A stretch of DNA of 50,115 bases from Bacteroidales bacterium UBA1189. Its GTDB lineage: Bacteria > Bacteroidota > Bacteroidia > Bacteroidales > Bacteroidaceae. The stretch is from NCBI GenBank assembly GCA_002309805.1, contig DBYJ01000014.1:1-50115 (forward strand). Direction: 5' to 3'. The translations under genes were made by a program, and so were the position numbers. Of this stretch, positions 50,113 through 50,115 are shown piece by piece. Position 1 is the first letter of the stretch. Each line of letters starts with the position of its first letter. The notes beneath the pieces are model-generated. The model searched no databases. It saw only the letters and a program-made list of their open reading frames with translations, and was not told the DNA's origin.

Positions 50113-50115
50113 ATT

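Overview
ORGANISM. The window looks like a gut-type Bacteroidales chromosome, most likely a Prevotella relative. Four lines of evidence support this: two SusC/SusD pairs with lipoproteins; a remnant of a Bacteroidetes secreted-protein C-terminal tail; Bacteroidetes-restricted families (DUF4301, DUF4494, DUF6249-like); and promoters of the Bacteroidetes type (TTTG, 20 nt, TAnnTTTG), five of which fit with exactly 20 nt spacing, two of them in a TAnnTTCG form. No rRNA, tRNA, CRISPR array, transposase or phage structural gene was seen.

LAYOUT. (1) 1-681 holds repeats and what looks like the decapitated 5' end of a lost secreted-protein gene. (2) 682-18833, minus strand, is one long probable operon from a promoter at 18875-18906: a small lipoprotein, a multi-FAS1 lipoprotein, SusC, SusD, a FAS1 lipoprotein, a second FAS1 lipoprotein, a second SusC, a second SusD and a DUF4301 protein. 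It is an outer-membrane uptake locus with three fasciclin proteins and no glycoside hydrolase. (3) 18843-19683 is a gene-free repeat cluster. (4) 19684-29593 is ordinary chromosome: two small lipoproteins, a lipid kinase, a LolC/E-like permease, an aminotransferase, DUF4494, YggS, an acyl-CoA synthetase and a CapD/FlaA1-type sugar-nucleotide dehydratase. (5) 30021-37242 is a tightly packed plus-strand operon: DPP5-like S9 peptidase, two MFS transporters, a secreted EEP phosphatase/nuclease and a GH29 fucosidase. (6) 37362-45785, all minus strand and AT-rich over much of its length, is an accessory (defence-like) island: a small FtsZ-C-terminal-like protein, an AAA+ ATPase, an unknown protein, a PLD-type protein, a UDG-like protein, a membrane protein, a 73-aa small protein with a truncated second copy, a RhuM-Fic protein, a DEDDh exonuclease and a WYL regulator. 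(7) 45991-50115 holds an S41 peptidase, a DUF6249-like / ECF sigma / small membrane protein cluster, and a KdgK-type sugar kinase running towards the window edge.

HOW IT WORKS TOGETHER. The most striking signal is a 16-bp dyad, TGCCG-N7-GCAG (plus-strand reading), at exactly the same distance from the -7 box in three promoters of the island: the WYL regulator gene, the 185-aa unknown gene, and the AAA+/FtsZ-like gene pair. This suggests one autoregulated WYL regulon whose effector is an AAA+ ATPase with a stand-alone FtsZ-CTD-like partner. A second theme is repeat invasion. Five intergenic sites carry unrelated tandem arrays that share a 21-22 bp period (two helical turns), and several dispersed repeats lie in frame inside genes, usually in signal-peptide or loop coding sequence.
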